From Bacteroidales bacterium (lineage in GTDB: Bacteria; Bacteroidota; Bacteroidia; Bacteroidales; UBA932), in NCBI GenBank assembly GCA_012744435.1, contig JAAYCA010000052.1, positions 1 through 64,000 on the forward strand: a stretch of DNA of 64,000 nt. Reading direction: 5' to 3'. Every line of letters begins with the position of its first letter. The first letter of the stretch is position 1. Position numbers and translations under genes: made by a program. Under the pieces are notes generated by a model that ran no database searches, was not told the DNA's origin, and saw only the letters and a list, made by a program, of their open reading frames with translations. Below are positions 40,587-50,653 of this stretch, piece by piece.

Positions 40587-43500
40587 CTACTTGCCGCGGC
40601 TATCGATCCCGAAGTCCTCGAAGGCCACCTTGAACGGTGTGGCGGCAGGCAACTGCATGCCGCCGCGGCCGCCACCGGCGAAGCCGCGCATCATCGCGGG
40701 CATCTCGCCCTCACAGGCCATCACGCCCACGCGGATGTCCTTCAGTACAGCGTTTGCGACGCCCATCTTCTCGTATTTCCTGCCGTCCACGGAGTACCAG
40801 GCCGTGTAGGCGTCCGCCTGCTTGACAAGACGCAGCCAGAGCACCTGGTCCGCGCCGATGAGCCCGTCGAGGCTCAGGCTGAGCAGCGATTTCTGCGTGC
40901 CGTTCTCTTCGACCAGCAACTGGAGCTGTCCCGCGCCGGGACCGGCATCCGGGGCGCGGCGCATGCTGAACGCGGCGGCGTACACGAATTTGACGAAGCT
41001 GTCGTCCGACTCGTAAGCCACCAGCCCGGCATTCTGCGCCGGCATCGCCGGGGCGGAGAAGCAGCGCATCTTCAAGTCCACGGTCCAGTCCGTATTGGCA
41101 CTCTGCAACAGCAGGTTCCCGGCCGAATTGCCGGCTCCGGCGATGTCGCCCGGGCCGGCGGTCAGCACCAGCGAGCCGATCTCCTCGGTGAGCGTCCAGG
41201 CGGCGGGATCCTCCCGCACCCAGCTCCATGCCTTGTCCGGAATGCTGCTCATCGCGAAACTGTCGGACGAACCCTTCGTACCGAAATTCACCGTCCAGAC
41301 GCGGCTGTCGCCCGTCTGCGGGTCGCGCAGCGTCACCACGGCGGTGCCGGGTACGCGCCCGGCCTGCTGCACCTCGACAGTCACACCCGGATGCGCAGCC
41401 GCCGCTTCCACGAACGGAGCCTTGCCGGCCTTGAGCAGATAGCTGACCTGGGCGGCATCGCCGGGCTTCACCGCCTTGCCGCCCACCTTCAGGGACGACA
41501 GGGCGAAATCCGGCATCACCTTGACGGCGAAGCAATCGGAAACGGTGGTCCCGTCGATGGTGACCGAACAGGTAATCGTGGCCACGCCCATCGACACGGC
41601 CTTCACGAGCCCGTCCGCCGAGACGGCGGCCACGTCGGGGTTGTTGCTCGACCAGACGGCCTGCGCCCCTTCATAGAAGCTGTCGTCGTTCATGCAGGCG
41701 GAGAAAGTCCCCTGCGCCGTCTGCCCGATGCGCAGCACGGAAGCGTCGGCCGCGGCCCAGACGGTCTTCAGGCGACGGTCCAGGCTGCCGGACATGACGG
41801 CGCTGACCGTCCCGCGGATGTCCTGCGAGGACGAACCGATCTCGAAGACATAGCGTCCCGGATCGTAAGTCATCCGCTCCGCCTGCATATCCCAGAACCA
41901 GAGGTCGGCACAGTCGATTTCGATGTCCACCGTGCGGGTCTGCCCGCGCGGGACGGTGACCCGGCGGAAACCCTTCAGGCGCTTGATGGGGCGCTCCAGC
42001 GATGCCGGGCTGTCCGGAGTGGCGACATACACCTGCACCACTTCATCCGCGCTGTATCCGCCCGTGTTGCGCACATCCACGCTCACCGTGACCTTGTCGT
42101 CGGGGGTGACGGCGCTGCGGCTGATGCGGAAGTTGCCGTACTCGAAGGTCGTATAGCTCAGGCCGTAGCCGAAAGGATAGGACACTTCGCGGTCGAAATA
42201 CCACAGCGTGCGCCCGCCGGCCCCGGCGCTGCGGCGGAGGTGATAGTCCGTGATGGCCGGCAGGTCCTTCACGCTCTTGAACCAGGTGGCATTGAGCTTG
42301 CCGCCCGGGGAGACCTCCCCGAAGAGCAGGCGCGGAATCGCCTCGCCCTGGGCCTGGCCGTTGTAGCCCGTCCAGAGGATGCCGCGCACCCCGTCCAGGT
42401 GGCGGAAGTCTTCCACCTCCACGCAACCGAGGGTCTGCATCACCACGACCGTGCGGGGATTCACCGCCGCCACGGCCTGGATCAGGGCGAGCTGGTTGCC
42501 GGGGAGCAGCAACGTCAGGCGGTCGGCCTCTTCGGTGGCCGTGTTCTCGTCGGTGCCCACGAACACGAGCGCCACGTCGGCGTTGCGCGCCGTCTCGAGC
42601 GTCGCCTCGTCGATCGGGGCGTCCTGCGGAGCCTTGTAGACCAGATACAGGGTCTGCGGGCCGTTGAAGCCGAGCTTGAGGGCAGAGGTCTTCATGGGCA
42701 TGCTGGCGCCATAGACGCCGCCCACGCGGGCACCGGAGGCCTTCGTCGCCTCGATGCGGCCGATCAGCTGGCCGTCGGGACCGCCCACGCGGATCTCCAC
42801 GATGCCGCCTTCGGTGGGGATGTTGAGTCCGACGGTGATGTCCTCGATGTCGGTGATGTCGACGTTGTCGTAAGCCGTCCAGGAGCCGTCGTCGATGGTA
42901 CGGACCTGCTCCTCGGTCCCCATGCCGGAACCCACGGTGATGCCGTCGGCGCAGGCGGTGTAGTGCGTGGCATCGTAGCGCGCCGTGCTGCCGTCCGTCT
43001 TGCCGATCTCGAACCAGGCGACGTACAGCAGATTGCTCTTGCTCTTGATGTCGCCGCCCGCCGCGAGCTGCAGCTCGACATCATATCCTTTCTGCGCGAG
43101 CCAGTTGCGTATGCCCGCATACGGGGAGATCATCGCGTCCTGTTCCGGCCGGCCGGAATACGGACCCAACTCCACGTCGTCCGCCTGCGGGCCGATCAGG
43201 GCGATGCTGCGGAGCGCCCCGGGGTCCAGGGGCAGCATCCCGGCTTCGTTCTTGAGCAGGACCGGGGTGCGCACGGCCAGTTCGGCCGCCAGCGCCCGGT
43301 TGGCCGCGGAGCTCACCCGGGACGGCTCGTATTGCGTGTACGGGACCATCTGGTCGGGGTCGAATTCGCCCGTCCGCATCCGGACGGTGAACATGTTCAC
43401 CAGCGCCCGGTCGATCTCCGCCATCGACAGGAGGCCCTGCTCATAGGCCCCGATTGCATATCGCTGGTAGATGCTGCCGCAGTCGGTGTCCACGCCGGCC

Positions 43501-44387
43501 TTCAGGCCCGCCGCAGCGGCTTCTTCCTGCGTTTTGACATAATAATGGCCGTTCCAGATGTCCTCGATGGCCGCGCAGTCGCCGGTCACATAGCCCTTCA
43601 TGCCGTAGGTGCGGCGGGCCAGCGTGTCCAGGTAGAAAGCGCTCGCGGAAGTCGGCACGTGGTTCACGGCGTTGTAGGAGGACATGATCGAAGGCAGCCG
43701 TTCTTCCTCGATCAGGCGCTTGTAGGGATAGAGGTAGAATTCGCGCATGTCGCGGCTGTCCATGTCCGAACTGCTGACATGGCGGTCGAATTCGCTGTTG
43801 TTGGCAAAGTAGTGCTTGGCCGTCGGCACGGCCTTGAGGTATTTCGGGTCACTGCCCATCAGGCCACGCACGAAGCCGGCGGCCATCTCGGCCGCGAGGA
43901 AAGGGTCCTCTCCGTATGATTCGCCCGTCCGTCCCCAGCGGGGGTCGCGCACGGGCTCCACGACCGGCGACCAGAAGGTCAGGCCCTTGGTGCCGGTCTG
44001 ATAGATGGCGCGCGCCTCCTCGGCGATGGCCGATGCCATGCGCTCCGTCAGCGCGGGATCCCAGGTGGATCCGAGGGCCACGCTGTTGGGGAAGGAAGTC
44101 GGTCCGGCCAGGCCTGCGGAAGGGTTGGCTCCGGTCAGCACGCCGTGCAGCGCTTCGCTCCAGACATTGTAGTTCTTGATGCCGAGCCGCGGGATGGCGG
44201 CCATGTTGTTGCCCAGCAGGCTCTGCTTCTCTTCGAGCGTCAGGCGGGACACCAGGTCCGTCGCCCGTTCCTCAAAGGAAAAAGACGTGTCCAGATAGAT
44301 CGGAACCGTCTGTTCCTGGGCCTGGGCGGAATAGAAGGGACACAGTGCAAGCAGCACGCAGCACAGAAAAGTCAGTTTGTTTTTCAT
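40587..44387 (-). CDS. Multidomain glycoside hydrolase family 3 protein
   Basis: GH3 motifs KAVPTAKHYFANN and YVTGDCAAIEDIWNGH; C-terminal Fn3-like, Big_2-like and lectin-like regions. Confidence 0.88.
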   Translation of the reverse strand: MKNKLTFLCCVLLALCPFYSAQAQEQTVPIYLDTSFSFEERATDLVSRLTLEEKQSLLGNNMAAIPRLGIKNYNVWSEALHGVLTGANPSAGLAGPTSFPNSVALGSTWDPALTERMASAIAEEARAIYQTGTKGLTFWSPVVEPVRDPRWGRTGESYGEDPFLAAEMAAGFVRGLMGSDPKYLKAVPTAKHYFANNSEFDRHVSSSDMDSRDMREFYLYPYKRLIEEERLPSIMSSYNAVNHVPTSASAFYLDTLARRTYGMKGYVTGDCAAIEDIWNGHYYVKTQEEAAAAGLKAGVDTDCGSIYQRYAIGAYEQGLLSMAEIDRALVNMFTVRMRTGEFDPDQMVPYTQYEPSRVSSAANRALAAELAVRTPVLLKNEAGMLPLDPGALRSIALIGPQADDVELGPYSGRPEQDAMISPYAGIRNWLAQKGYDVELQLAAGGDIKSKSNLLYVAWFEIGKTDGSTARYDATHYTACADGITVGSGMGTEEQVRTIDDGSWTAYDNVDITDIEDITVGLNIPTEGGIVEIRVGGPDGQLIGRIEATKASGARVGGVYGASMPMKTSALKLGFNGPQTLYLVYKAPQDAPIDEATLETARNADVALVFVGTDENTATEEADRLTLLLPGNQLALIQAVAAVNPRTVVVMQTLGCVEVEDFRHLDGVRGILWTGYNGQAQGEAIPRLLFGEVSPGGKLNATWFKSVKDLPAITDYHLRRSAGAGGRTLWYFDREVSYPFGYGLSYTTFEYGNFRISRSAVTPDDKVTVSVDVRNTGGYSADEVVQVYVATPDSPASLERPIKRLKGFRRVTVPRGQTRTVDIEIDCADLWFWDMQAERMTYDPGRYVFEIGSSSQDIRGTVSAVMSGSLDRRLKTVWAAADASVLRIGQTAQGTFSACMNDDSFYEGAQAVWSSNNPDVAAVSADGLVKAVSMGVATITCSVTIDGTTVSDCFAVKVMPDFALSSLKVGGKAVKPGDAAQVSYLLKAGKAPFVEAAAAHPGVTVEVQQAGRVPGTAVVTLRDPQTGDSRVWTVNFGTKGSSDSFAMSSIPDKAWSWVREDPAAWTLTEEIGSLVLTAGPGDIAGAGNSAGNLLLQSANTDWTVDLKMRCFSAPAMPAQNAGLVAYESDDSFVKFVYAAAFSMRRAPDAGPGAGQLQLLVEENGTQKSLLSLSLDGLIGADQVLWLRLVKQADAYTAWYSVDGRKYEKMGVANAVLKDIRVGVMACEGEMPAMMRGFAGGGRGGMQLPAATPFKVAFEDFGIDSRGK

Positions 44388-44413
44388 ATCCAGTGATCAA
44401 AATTTATCTTGTT

Positions 44414-46261
44414 TCACAGCTCGCCCGCATCCAGCATCCGGCGGTAGCGGGCCATGGCATCCGGCGGCATTCCCCCGGCAGGATCGGCGCAACTGGCCCG
44501 GAATTCCTGCAGGGACGCCCCGGGATGCTCCGCCCACCAGGCGCGGACGACGGAATCGGCATTCTTCAGCCGCCGGCAAACGTCGCAGGTCCCGCAGTCG
44601 GGCGACGCTTCCTGCCCGAAATAGCGCAGCAGCCAGCGGGAGCGGCACAGTTCCGTCTGGGAGGCGTATTCGGCCATGGCGTCCGCCCGCCGCCGGGCAT
44701 TCTCCAGCAGGAAGGCGTATTTTTCCTTCTGCAGGTCCACGTTGCCCGGCATGAGGCGGTTGTGGTGCAGGAAAACGACGCTGCAGCGCTCTCCCGGGAT
44801 GTAACGGATCACATGCTCGAGCGAGAGCCGGTAGAGCAGCTGGCGGAGCTGCGGCACATCCACGCCGCAGGCCGAGGAAAGGGCGTCCTCGCGGACCGGT
44901 ACCGGATACGAGAAGATCCCGGCGTAACGCCGCATCAGGGCCTCCAGGAGCGAAACCATCGCAGGATCCGGCAAGTCAATATCATACAGCAAGTTGCGAT
45001 CCACCAGAATCCGCACCTGCGTGGCTACTTCCACATCCTCCGAGAAGGTCAGATGCTCCGAGCGTTCCAGGTATTTGAGGGCGTAGTGGACCGGCGCCCG
45101 CTCGAGCCGGAAGTGCTTCGCGAATGCCTCCAGGTCAAATTTCAGCTGCCGGCCGGCGCCGGCCTCGTAAGGAATCTCGAAAAAGACATGCAACTTCTGG
45201 TAGATGTCCGCAATATAGTCCAGGGAAGGAAAGGATACTTCCAGCAACTGCTTCAGGCGCCGCACATCCGTACCGTTCCAGAGCAGGACGGCCCAGGAAC
45301 GTTCTCCGTCCCGTCCGGCGCGGCCGGCTTCCTGGAAATAGGATTCCGGGCTCTCGGGCAGCCCCGTGTGCGCCACGAAGCGCACGTCCGCTTTGTCGAT
45401 GCCCATGCCGAAGGCATTGGTGCAGACCATTACCCGGATCTGTCCCCGTTTCCAGGCCTCCTGACGCTCCGAGCGCACTTCCCCGCCCAGGCCGGCATGG
45501 TAGGACGAGGCGCTGACGCCGTTCTCCGACAGGAACGCCGCCACTTCCTCGCAGCGGCGCCGGTGGCGCATATACACGATCCCCGAGCCCGCGACGCCGC
45601 GGCAGATATCCAGCAGCTGTCCCGTCTTGTCCTCGCAGCGGCGCACGATGTAGGACAGGTTGGGCCGTTCGAAGCCGCTCCGCAGCAGCAGGCGCTCCCG
45701 GAAACCGAGCTTGTCCATGATGTCCTCCGCCACCTGCGGCGTGGCCGTGGCCGTGAGGGCGATCACCGGCGCGTCCACCAGTTTGCGCAGCGCGCCGATC
45801 TCCAGGTAGTCCGGCCGGAAATCATAGCCCCACTGCGAGATGCAGTGCGCCTCGTCCACGACGATGTAGCTGACCGGCAGCACCGGGAGATAGGAGCGGA
45901 ACAGGGCGGTCCCCAGGCGCTCGGGCGAGACGTACAGGAACTTGAAATCCCCGTAAGCCGCGTTGTTGAGCGTGAGATCCACCTGACGCCGGTCCATCCC
46001 GGCATGGATGGCCAGGGCGCGGATGCCGCGGTCGGTGAGATTCTGCACCTGGTCCTTCATCAGGGCGACCAGCGGCGTTACGACCAAGGCGAGCCCCTCC
46101 TTCATCAAAGCAGGCACCTGGAAGCACACGGACTTGCCCCCGCCCGTGGGCAGGATGGCCAGCACGTCCCTTCCCTCCACCGCTGCAGAGATGATTTCCT
46201 CCTGCATCGGGCGGAAGGTTTCATAACCCCAGTGGCGTTGCAGAACTTCCCGTGCTTCCAT
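44414..46261 (-). CDS. recQ: ATP-dependent DNA helicase RecQ
   Basis: LPTGGGKSVCFQVPAL, VDEAHCISQWGYDFRPDY, GRAGRDGE, zinc-binding CGTCDVC. Confidence 0.92.
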   Translation of the reverse strand: MEAREVLQRHWGYETFRPMQEEIISAAVEGRDVLAILPTGGGKSVCFQVPALMKEGLALVVTPLVALMKDQVQNLTDRGIRALAIHAGMDRRQVDLTLNNAAYGDFKFLYVSPERLGTALFRSYLPVLPVSYIVVDEAHCISQWGYDFRPDYLEIGALRKLVDAPVIALTATATPQVAEDIMDKLGFRERLLLRSGFERPNLSYIVRRCEDKTGQLLDICRGVAGSGIVYMRHRRRCEEVAAFLSENGVSASSYHAGLGGEVRSERQEAWKRGQIRVMVCTNAFGMGIDKADVRFVAHTGLPESPESYFQEAGRAGRDGERSWAVLLWNGTDVRRLKQLLEVSFPSLDYIADIYQKLHVFFEIPYEAGAGRQLKFDLEAFAKHFRLERAPVHYALKYLERSEHLTFSEDVEVATQVRILVDRNLLYDIDLPDPAMVSLLEALMRRYAGIFSYPVPVREDALSSACGVDVPQLRQLLYRLSLEHVIRYIPGERCSVVFLHHNRLMPGNVDLQKEKYAFLLENARRRADAMAEYASQTELCRSRWLLRYFGQEASPDCGTCDVCRRLKNADSVVRAWWAEHPGASLQEFRASCADPAGGMPPDAMARYRRMLDAGEL

Positions 46262-46266
46262 CTTTG

Positions 46267-46274
46267 CAAAATTA
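46267..46274 (-). promoter_or_regulatory. -7 box TAATTTTG 6 nt from the recQ ATG
   Basis: Plus strand CAAAATTA. Confidence 0.5.
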
Positions 46275-46332
46275 GCTGATAATATCCGGAAACTTCCGTC
46301 GCCGGGGCTTTGGAAATACGGTGGAAAAATAT

Positions 46333-46340
46333 TATCTTTG
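46333..46340 (+). promoter_or_regulatory. -7 box TATCTTTG for pckA
   Basis: TAnnTTTG match 63 nt upstream of ATG at 46403. Confidence 0.5.
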
Positions 46341-46402
46341 TCCGATTTTTTGGTAGCTATAATACCAGCATATTCAAAATAAATTTTAAAAACATAAAAG
46401 TT

Positions 46403-48019
46403 ATGCCTAAGATCGATTTAAGCAAGTACGGTATCAAGGGAGTGAGCGAGGTTCTCTACAACCCGACCTACGAAGTCCTCTACAACGAGGAAACCAAGCC
46501 CGGCCTGGAGGGCTACGACAAAGGTCAGGTGACCGAGCTCGGTGCCATCAACGTGATGACCGGCGTCTTCACCGGACGCTCCCCCAAAGACAAGTACATC
46601 GTCTATGACAAGACCTCCAAGGAGGGCGCCCCGGGCGAAGTCTGGTGGACCACCGAAGAGTACCCCAACGACAACCACAAGATGTCCGAGAAGGTATGGA
46701 AAGAGGTCAAGAACCTCGCGCTCAAGCAGCTCAGCGGCAAGCGCCTCTTCGTCGTGGACGGCTTCTGCGGCACCCACAAGGACACCCGCATGAAGGTCCG
46801 TTTCATCGTGGAGGTGGCCTGGCAGGCCCATTTCGTGACCAACATGTTCATCCGCCCGAAGAACCAGGCGGAGTTCGACCAGGAGCCCGACTTCGTCGTC
46901 TTCTGCGCCTCCAAGGCCAAGGTGGACAACTACAAGGAGCTCGGTCTGCGCACCGACACCTGCGTCGCCTTCAACGTGACCAGCAAGGAGCAGGTCATCC
47001 TCAACACCTGGTACGGCGGCGAGATGAAGAAGGGTCTGTTCTCCATGATGAACTACTACCTGCCGCTCAAGGGCGTCGCCGCGATGCACTGCTCCGCCAA
47101 TACGGACATGAACGGCGAGAACACCGCAATCTTCTTCGGTCTGTCCGGCACCGGCAAGACCACCCTCTCCACCGACCCCAAGCGTCTGCTCATCGGCGAT
47201 GACGAGCACGGCTGGGACGATGAGGGCGTGTTCAACTTCGAGGGCGGCTGCTATGCCAAGGTCATCAAGCTGGACAAGGAGTCCGAACCCGACATCTACA
47301 ACGCCATCCGCCGCGACGCGCTCCTCGAGAACGTGACCGTCGACGAGGCCGGCAAGATCGACTTCAACGACAAGAGCGTCACCGAGAACACCCGCGTCAG
47401 CTACCCGATCTACCACATCGAGAAGATCGTCCGCCCGGACAGCCACGGCCCTGCGGCCAACCAGGTCATCTTCCTGTCCGCCGACGCCTTCGGCGTGCTG
47501 CCTCCGGTGAGCATCCTCACCCCCGAGCAGACCAAGTACTACTTCCTGAGCGGCTTCACCGCCAAGCTCGCCGGCACGGAGCGCGGCATCACCGAGCCCA
47601 CCCCGACCTTCTCCGCCTGCTTCGGCCAGGCCTTCCTGGAGCTGCACCCGACCAAGTATGCCGAGGAGCTCGTGAAGCGCATGGAGAAGAGCGGCGCCAA
47701 GGCCTATCTGGTGAACACCGGCTGGAACGGCACCGGCAAGCGCATCTCCATCAAGGACACGCGCGGAATCATCGACGCCATCCTGGACGGCAGCATCGAC
47801 AAGGCCCCGACCAAGCAGATCCCTTACTTCAACTTCGAGGTTCCGACCGAGCTCAAGGGTGTCGACACCGGCATCCTCGATCCGCGCGACACTTACGCCG
47901 ACGTGAAGGTCTGGGACGAGAAGGCGAAGGATCTCGCCGGCCGTTTCATCAAGAACTTCCACAAGTACGAGTCCAACGAGGCGGGCAAGAAGCTCGTCGC
48001 CGCCGGCCCGCAGCTGTAA
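46403..48019 (+). CDS. pckA: Phosphoenolpyruvate carboxykinase (ATP)
   Basis: [52 protein letters not shown]. Confidence 0.95.
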   Translation: MPKIDLSKYGIKGVSEVLYNPTYEVLYNEETKPGLEGYDKGQVTELGAINVMTGVFTGRSPKDKYIVYDKTSKEGAPGEVWWTTEEYPNDNHKMSEKVWKEVKNLALKQLSGKRLFVVDGFCGTHKDTRMKVRFIVEVAWQAHFVTNMFIRPKNQAEFDQEPDFVVFCASKAKVDNYKELGLRTDTCVAFNVTSKEQVILNTWYGGEMKKGLFSMMNYYLPLKGVAAMHCSANTDMNGENTAIFFGLSGTGKTTLSTDPKRLLIGDDEHGWDDEGVFNFEGGCYAKVIKLDKESEPDIYNAIRRDALLENVTVDEAGKIDFNDKSVTENTRVSYPIYHIEKIVRPDSHGPAANQVIFLSADAFGVLPPVSILTPEQTKYYFLSGFTAKLAGTERGITEPTPTFSACFGQAFLELHPTKYAEELVKRMEKSGAKAYLVNTGWNGTGKRISIKDTRGIIDAILDGSIDKAPTKQIPYFNFEVPTELKGVDTGILDPRDTYADVKVWDEKAKDLAGRFIKNFHKYESNEAGKKLVAAGPQL

Positions 48020-48041
48020 GGCTCTCTGCGCCTTACAGCTG
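48011..48041. repeat. 12-bp perfect inverted repeat spanning the pckA stop
   Basis: CAGCTGTAAGGC (48011-48022) / GCCTTACAGCTG (48030-48041). Confidence 0.75.
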
Positions 48042-48127
48042 GGACGAAGTCCCCGGTGACTGAGGGGCGTTCCCTTCCGGCTCCCCCGGTCGCTTCGCTC
48101 CGACTGCCAGGTGCAACCGAGTGCAAT

Positions 48128-48157
48128 AAAAAACCGCTCCATCCGGGGCGGTTTTTT
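48128..48157. terminator. Intrinsic terminator downstream of pckA
   Basis: AAAAAACCGC (48128-48137) / GCGGTTTTTT (48148-48157). Confidence 0.85.
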
Positions 48158-48205
48158 GTTTTTTTTCTTACCTTTATGCGTTTTTAACTCTAAACCAACA
48201 CAAAC

Positions 48206-48754
48206 ATGGGAATTATTATCGCCATCGCAGTCGTCGCCCTCCTCGTTTTATGGGTGATTTCCGTCCAGCGCAAACTCGTCAACAAGGACGAGCTTTGCCA
48301 GAATGCCATGAGCACCATCGGCGTGCAGCAAGAGAGCCGCTGGGACGCCCTCACCGGTATGGTCGAACTGATCAAGTCCTACAACGAGCATGAGTACAAC
48401 ACGCTTCGCGATACGATCGCCCAGCGCCGCCCGATCGACTCCAGCAGCACCGCCGAGCAGGTCGACGCCCAGGAGGACCTCATGGGCCAGGTGATGAGCC
48501 GGCTGAACGTGGTCGTCGAGCAGTACCCCGACATCAAGGCCAACGCGAACTACGCCATTGCGATGGAAGCTGTCGACAAGTACACCAACATGGTGCGTAC
48601 CAGCAAGATGGTGTACAACGATACGGCAACCAATTACAACAAGCTCATCCGTCAGATTCCCGATTCCATCGTGGCTTCCCTGTTCGGATTCAAGGTCCGC
48701 GACTACCTCAAGACCGAGGAGCAGAAGACCGGAATGCCTTCCCTCAATATTTAG
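48206..48754 (+). CDS. LemA family protein
   Basis: N-terminal TM then NKDELCQNAMSTIGVQQESRWDALTGMVELIKSYNEHE. Confidence 0.88.
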   Translation: MGIIIAIAVVALLVLWVISVQRKLVNKDELCQNAMSTIGVQQESRWDALTGMVELIKSYNEHEYNTLRDTIAQRRPIDSSSTAEQVDAQEDLMGQVMSRLNVVVEQYPDIKANANYAIAMEAVDKYTNMVRTSKMVYNDTATNYNKLIRQIPDSIVASLFGFKVRDYLKTEEQKTGMPSLNI

Positions 48755-48756
48755 CC

Positions 48757-50427
48757 ATGAAAAAGTGGCTCGCCCTCATGGCGGCATTGGTCTCGACCTT
48801 TGCCGTCTTTGCCCGTGAACAGAAAGTCCGCGACCTGGACATCGAGGTGACCCTTTTCCGGACGGGAGAGGCCCTGATCCACGAGGTGTGGGATGTCGAC
48901 ACCGGTGACGAGATCACCGAGTGGTACCTCCCCCGGGAGAACCTCGGCGACATCGAGATCGGCGGATTCAAGGTCTTCAGCGACGGCACGGAGCTTTCCG
49001 ACGACGGAGAATGGGACGTGGACCGCAGCCGGAGCCAGAAAGCCGGCCGCTACGGCATCGTCCACAAGTACAGCGGCGTCGAGCTCTGCTGGGGCATCGG
49101 TGAATATGGCGACCATGTCTTCGAGCCCGTCTATGTCATGACCAACGTCGTCAAGACGCTGGGCGACTACGATATGCTGCACATGCAGTTCGTCACCGAC
49201 GAGCTGGCGGCTCCCCCGCAGCACGTCCGCGTGACGGTCAGGCTTTCCGAAGACCTTGGCGTGCAGTTGGATACGACCAACACCCGCGCCTGGGGTTTCG
49301 GCTATAACGGAACGGTCGCTTTCGAGAACGGTACCGTCGTCTATGAATCCGACGAGCCCTTCGTCTACAAAAGTTCGCTCATCTCGCTGCTCCGCTTCGA
49401 CAAGGGGATCTTCGACTCCCCCAGCGTGCAGGACCGCAACTTCGACGCCGTGCTGGAGCGCGCCATGACCGGTGCCGACTTCGGTGACGGAGGAGAAGAC
49501 AGTGACATGGCGGATGGCATCGCCGGCTTCTTCACGTTACTGGTCATGTACCTCGTCGGCCGGGGGTTCTTCCGCAAGGCTACGGGCAAGGTCAGCCGGC
49601 GTGCAAAGAAAAAGGTCCTGGGTGCGGATCCCTCGTCGGTCGGCTGGTGCCGCGACGTTCCCTTCAACGGCAACCTCATCACGTCGGACTATACCCTGAC
49701 GCGCCTCGGCGAGGACCGCAAGAAGAACGCCCTCGCCTCGGCGGAAATCCTCCGCATGATCTACAAGGGCTATCTGGATGTCTCCAAGGATGCCGACGGC
49801 AAGGTCGAGATCTCCTTTGCCGGCAAAAAGGAAGGCAAGGAGCCGGTCGATGCCATCGCCAACGACCTCTGGAGCATGATGCTCGAGGCCTCCGGCGACG
49901 ACCGCGTCCTGCAGGACAAGGAATTCTCCAGGTGGTCCAGGAAGAACTCGAAGCGCCTGTACAACTGGACGGGCAAGATCGGCCTGATGGGCGCCAACCA
50001 GATGAGGCAGAACGGCTGGATGGCCGGCACCACCTACTCGACAAGCGGTCAGGCCGAAGCCCGCAAGCTGTTGGGATTCCGCAAGTTCCTCCAGGATTTC
50101 ACCCTGACCGGCGAGCGCGGGGTCATAGAGGCCCATCTCTGGCAGGAATATCTGGTCTTCGGCGCCCTGCTCGGCGTGGCCGACAAGGTGGCGAAGCAGC
50201 TCAAGGACATCGATCCCGTCCTCTTCGAGAAGACGGTGGGTTATGACTATGGCACCTTCAACACGGTGCTCATCAACATGGACAGTCTCTCCCGCGCCAT
50301 CACCAACGCCTCCGTCATGGGCGCTCCGTCCTCCTACAGCGGCAGCAGCGGCGGTTTCGGCGGCCGCTCTTCCTTCGGCGGCGGCGGCGGATTCAGCGGC
50401 GGCGGCCACGGCGGCGGCGGACGCTAG
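48757..50427 (+). CDS. DUF2207-family membrane protein with Gly-rich tail
   Basis: Follows lemA by 2 nt; ends SGSSGGFGGRSSFGGGGGFSGGGHGGGGR. Confidence 0.8.
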   Translation: MKKWLALMAALVSTFAVFAREQKVRDLDIEVTLFRTGEALIHEVWDVDTGDEITEWYLPRENLGDIEIGGFKVFSDGTELSDDGEWDVDRSRSQKAGRYGIVHKYSGVELCWGIGEYGDHVFEPVYVMTNVVKTLGDYDMLHMQFVTDELAAPPQHVRVTVRLSEDLGVQLDTTNTRAWGFGYNGTVAFENGTVVYESDEPFVYKSSLISLLRFDKGIFDSPSVQDRNFDAVLERAMTGADFGDGGEDSDMADGIAGFFTLLVMYLVGRGFFRKATGKVSRRAKKKVLGADPSSVGWCRDVPFNGNLITSDYTLTRLGEDRKKNALASAEILRMIYKGYLDVSKDADGKVEISFAGKKEGKEPVDAIANDLWSMMLEASGDDRVLQDKEFSRWSRKNSKRLYNWTGKIGLMGANQMRQNGWMAGTTYSTSGQAEARKLLGFRKFLQDFTLTGERGVIEAHLWQEYLVFGALLGVADKVAKQLKDIDPVLFEKTVGYDYGTFNTVLINMDSLSRAITNASVMGAPSSYSGSSGGFGGRSSFGGGGGFSGGGHGGGGR

Positions 50428-50438
50428 TCCTGTTTTCT

Positions 50439-50519
50439 GGCCGAAACGGCCACCCGGTTGCGGCCAAAACGGCCACCCGGTTGCAGCCAAAACGGCCACC
50501 CGGTTGCGGCCGAAACGGC
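50439..50519. repeat. 23-bp tandem repeat, about 3.5 units
   Basis: GGCCGAAACGGCCACCCGGTTGC at 50439, variants at 50462 and 50485, partial unit GGCCGAAACGGC at 50508. Confidence 0.9.
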
Positions 50520-50589
50520 GACTGACCCCTGAAAGCAAAAAAGCTCCCCGCTGGGGAAATGCTTTCGGGGGTCAGTGCCGTCTTCGGCC
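50508..50589. repeat. Extragenic nested palindrome, copy A
   Basis: GGCCGAAACGGCgACTGACCCCTGAAAGC ... aaaaaagcTCCCCGCTGGGGAaat ... GCTTTCGGGGGTCAGTGCCGTCTTCGGCC. Confidence 0.85.
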
Positions 50590-50644
50590 TCCGGGCTTGA
50601 CCCGGAATCTCCGGGAACCCGGCAGGACTATGCGGGGTTTTTTG

Positions 50645-50652
50645 TATATTTG
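50645..50652 (+). promoter_or_regulatory. -7 box TATATTTG overlapping the recG start region
   Basis: TAnnTTTG followed by cATGtctATGgcc. Confidence 0.5.
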
Positions 50653-50653
50653 C

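Noticed and set aside
50439-50519. 23-bp repeats as a CRISPR array
   Set aside because: Units are directly adjacent with no spacers and no cas genes in the window.
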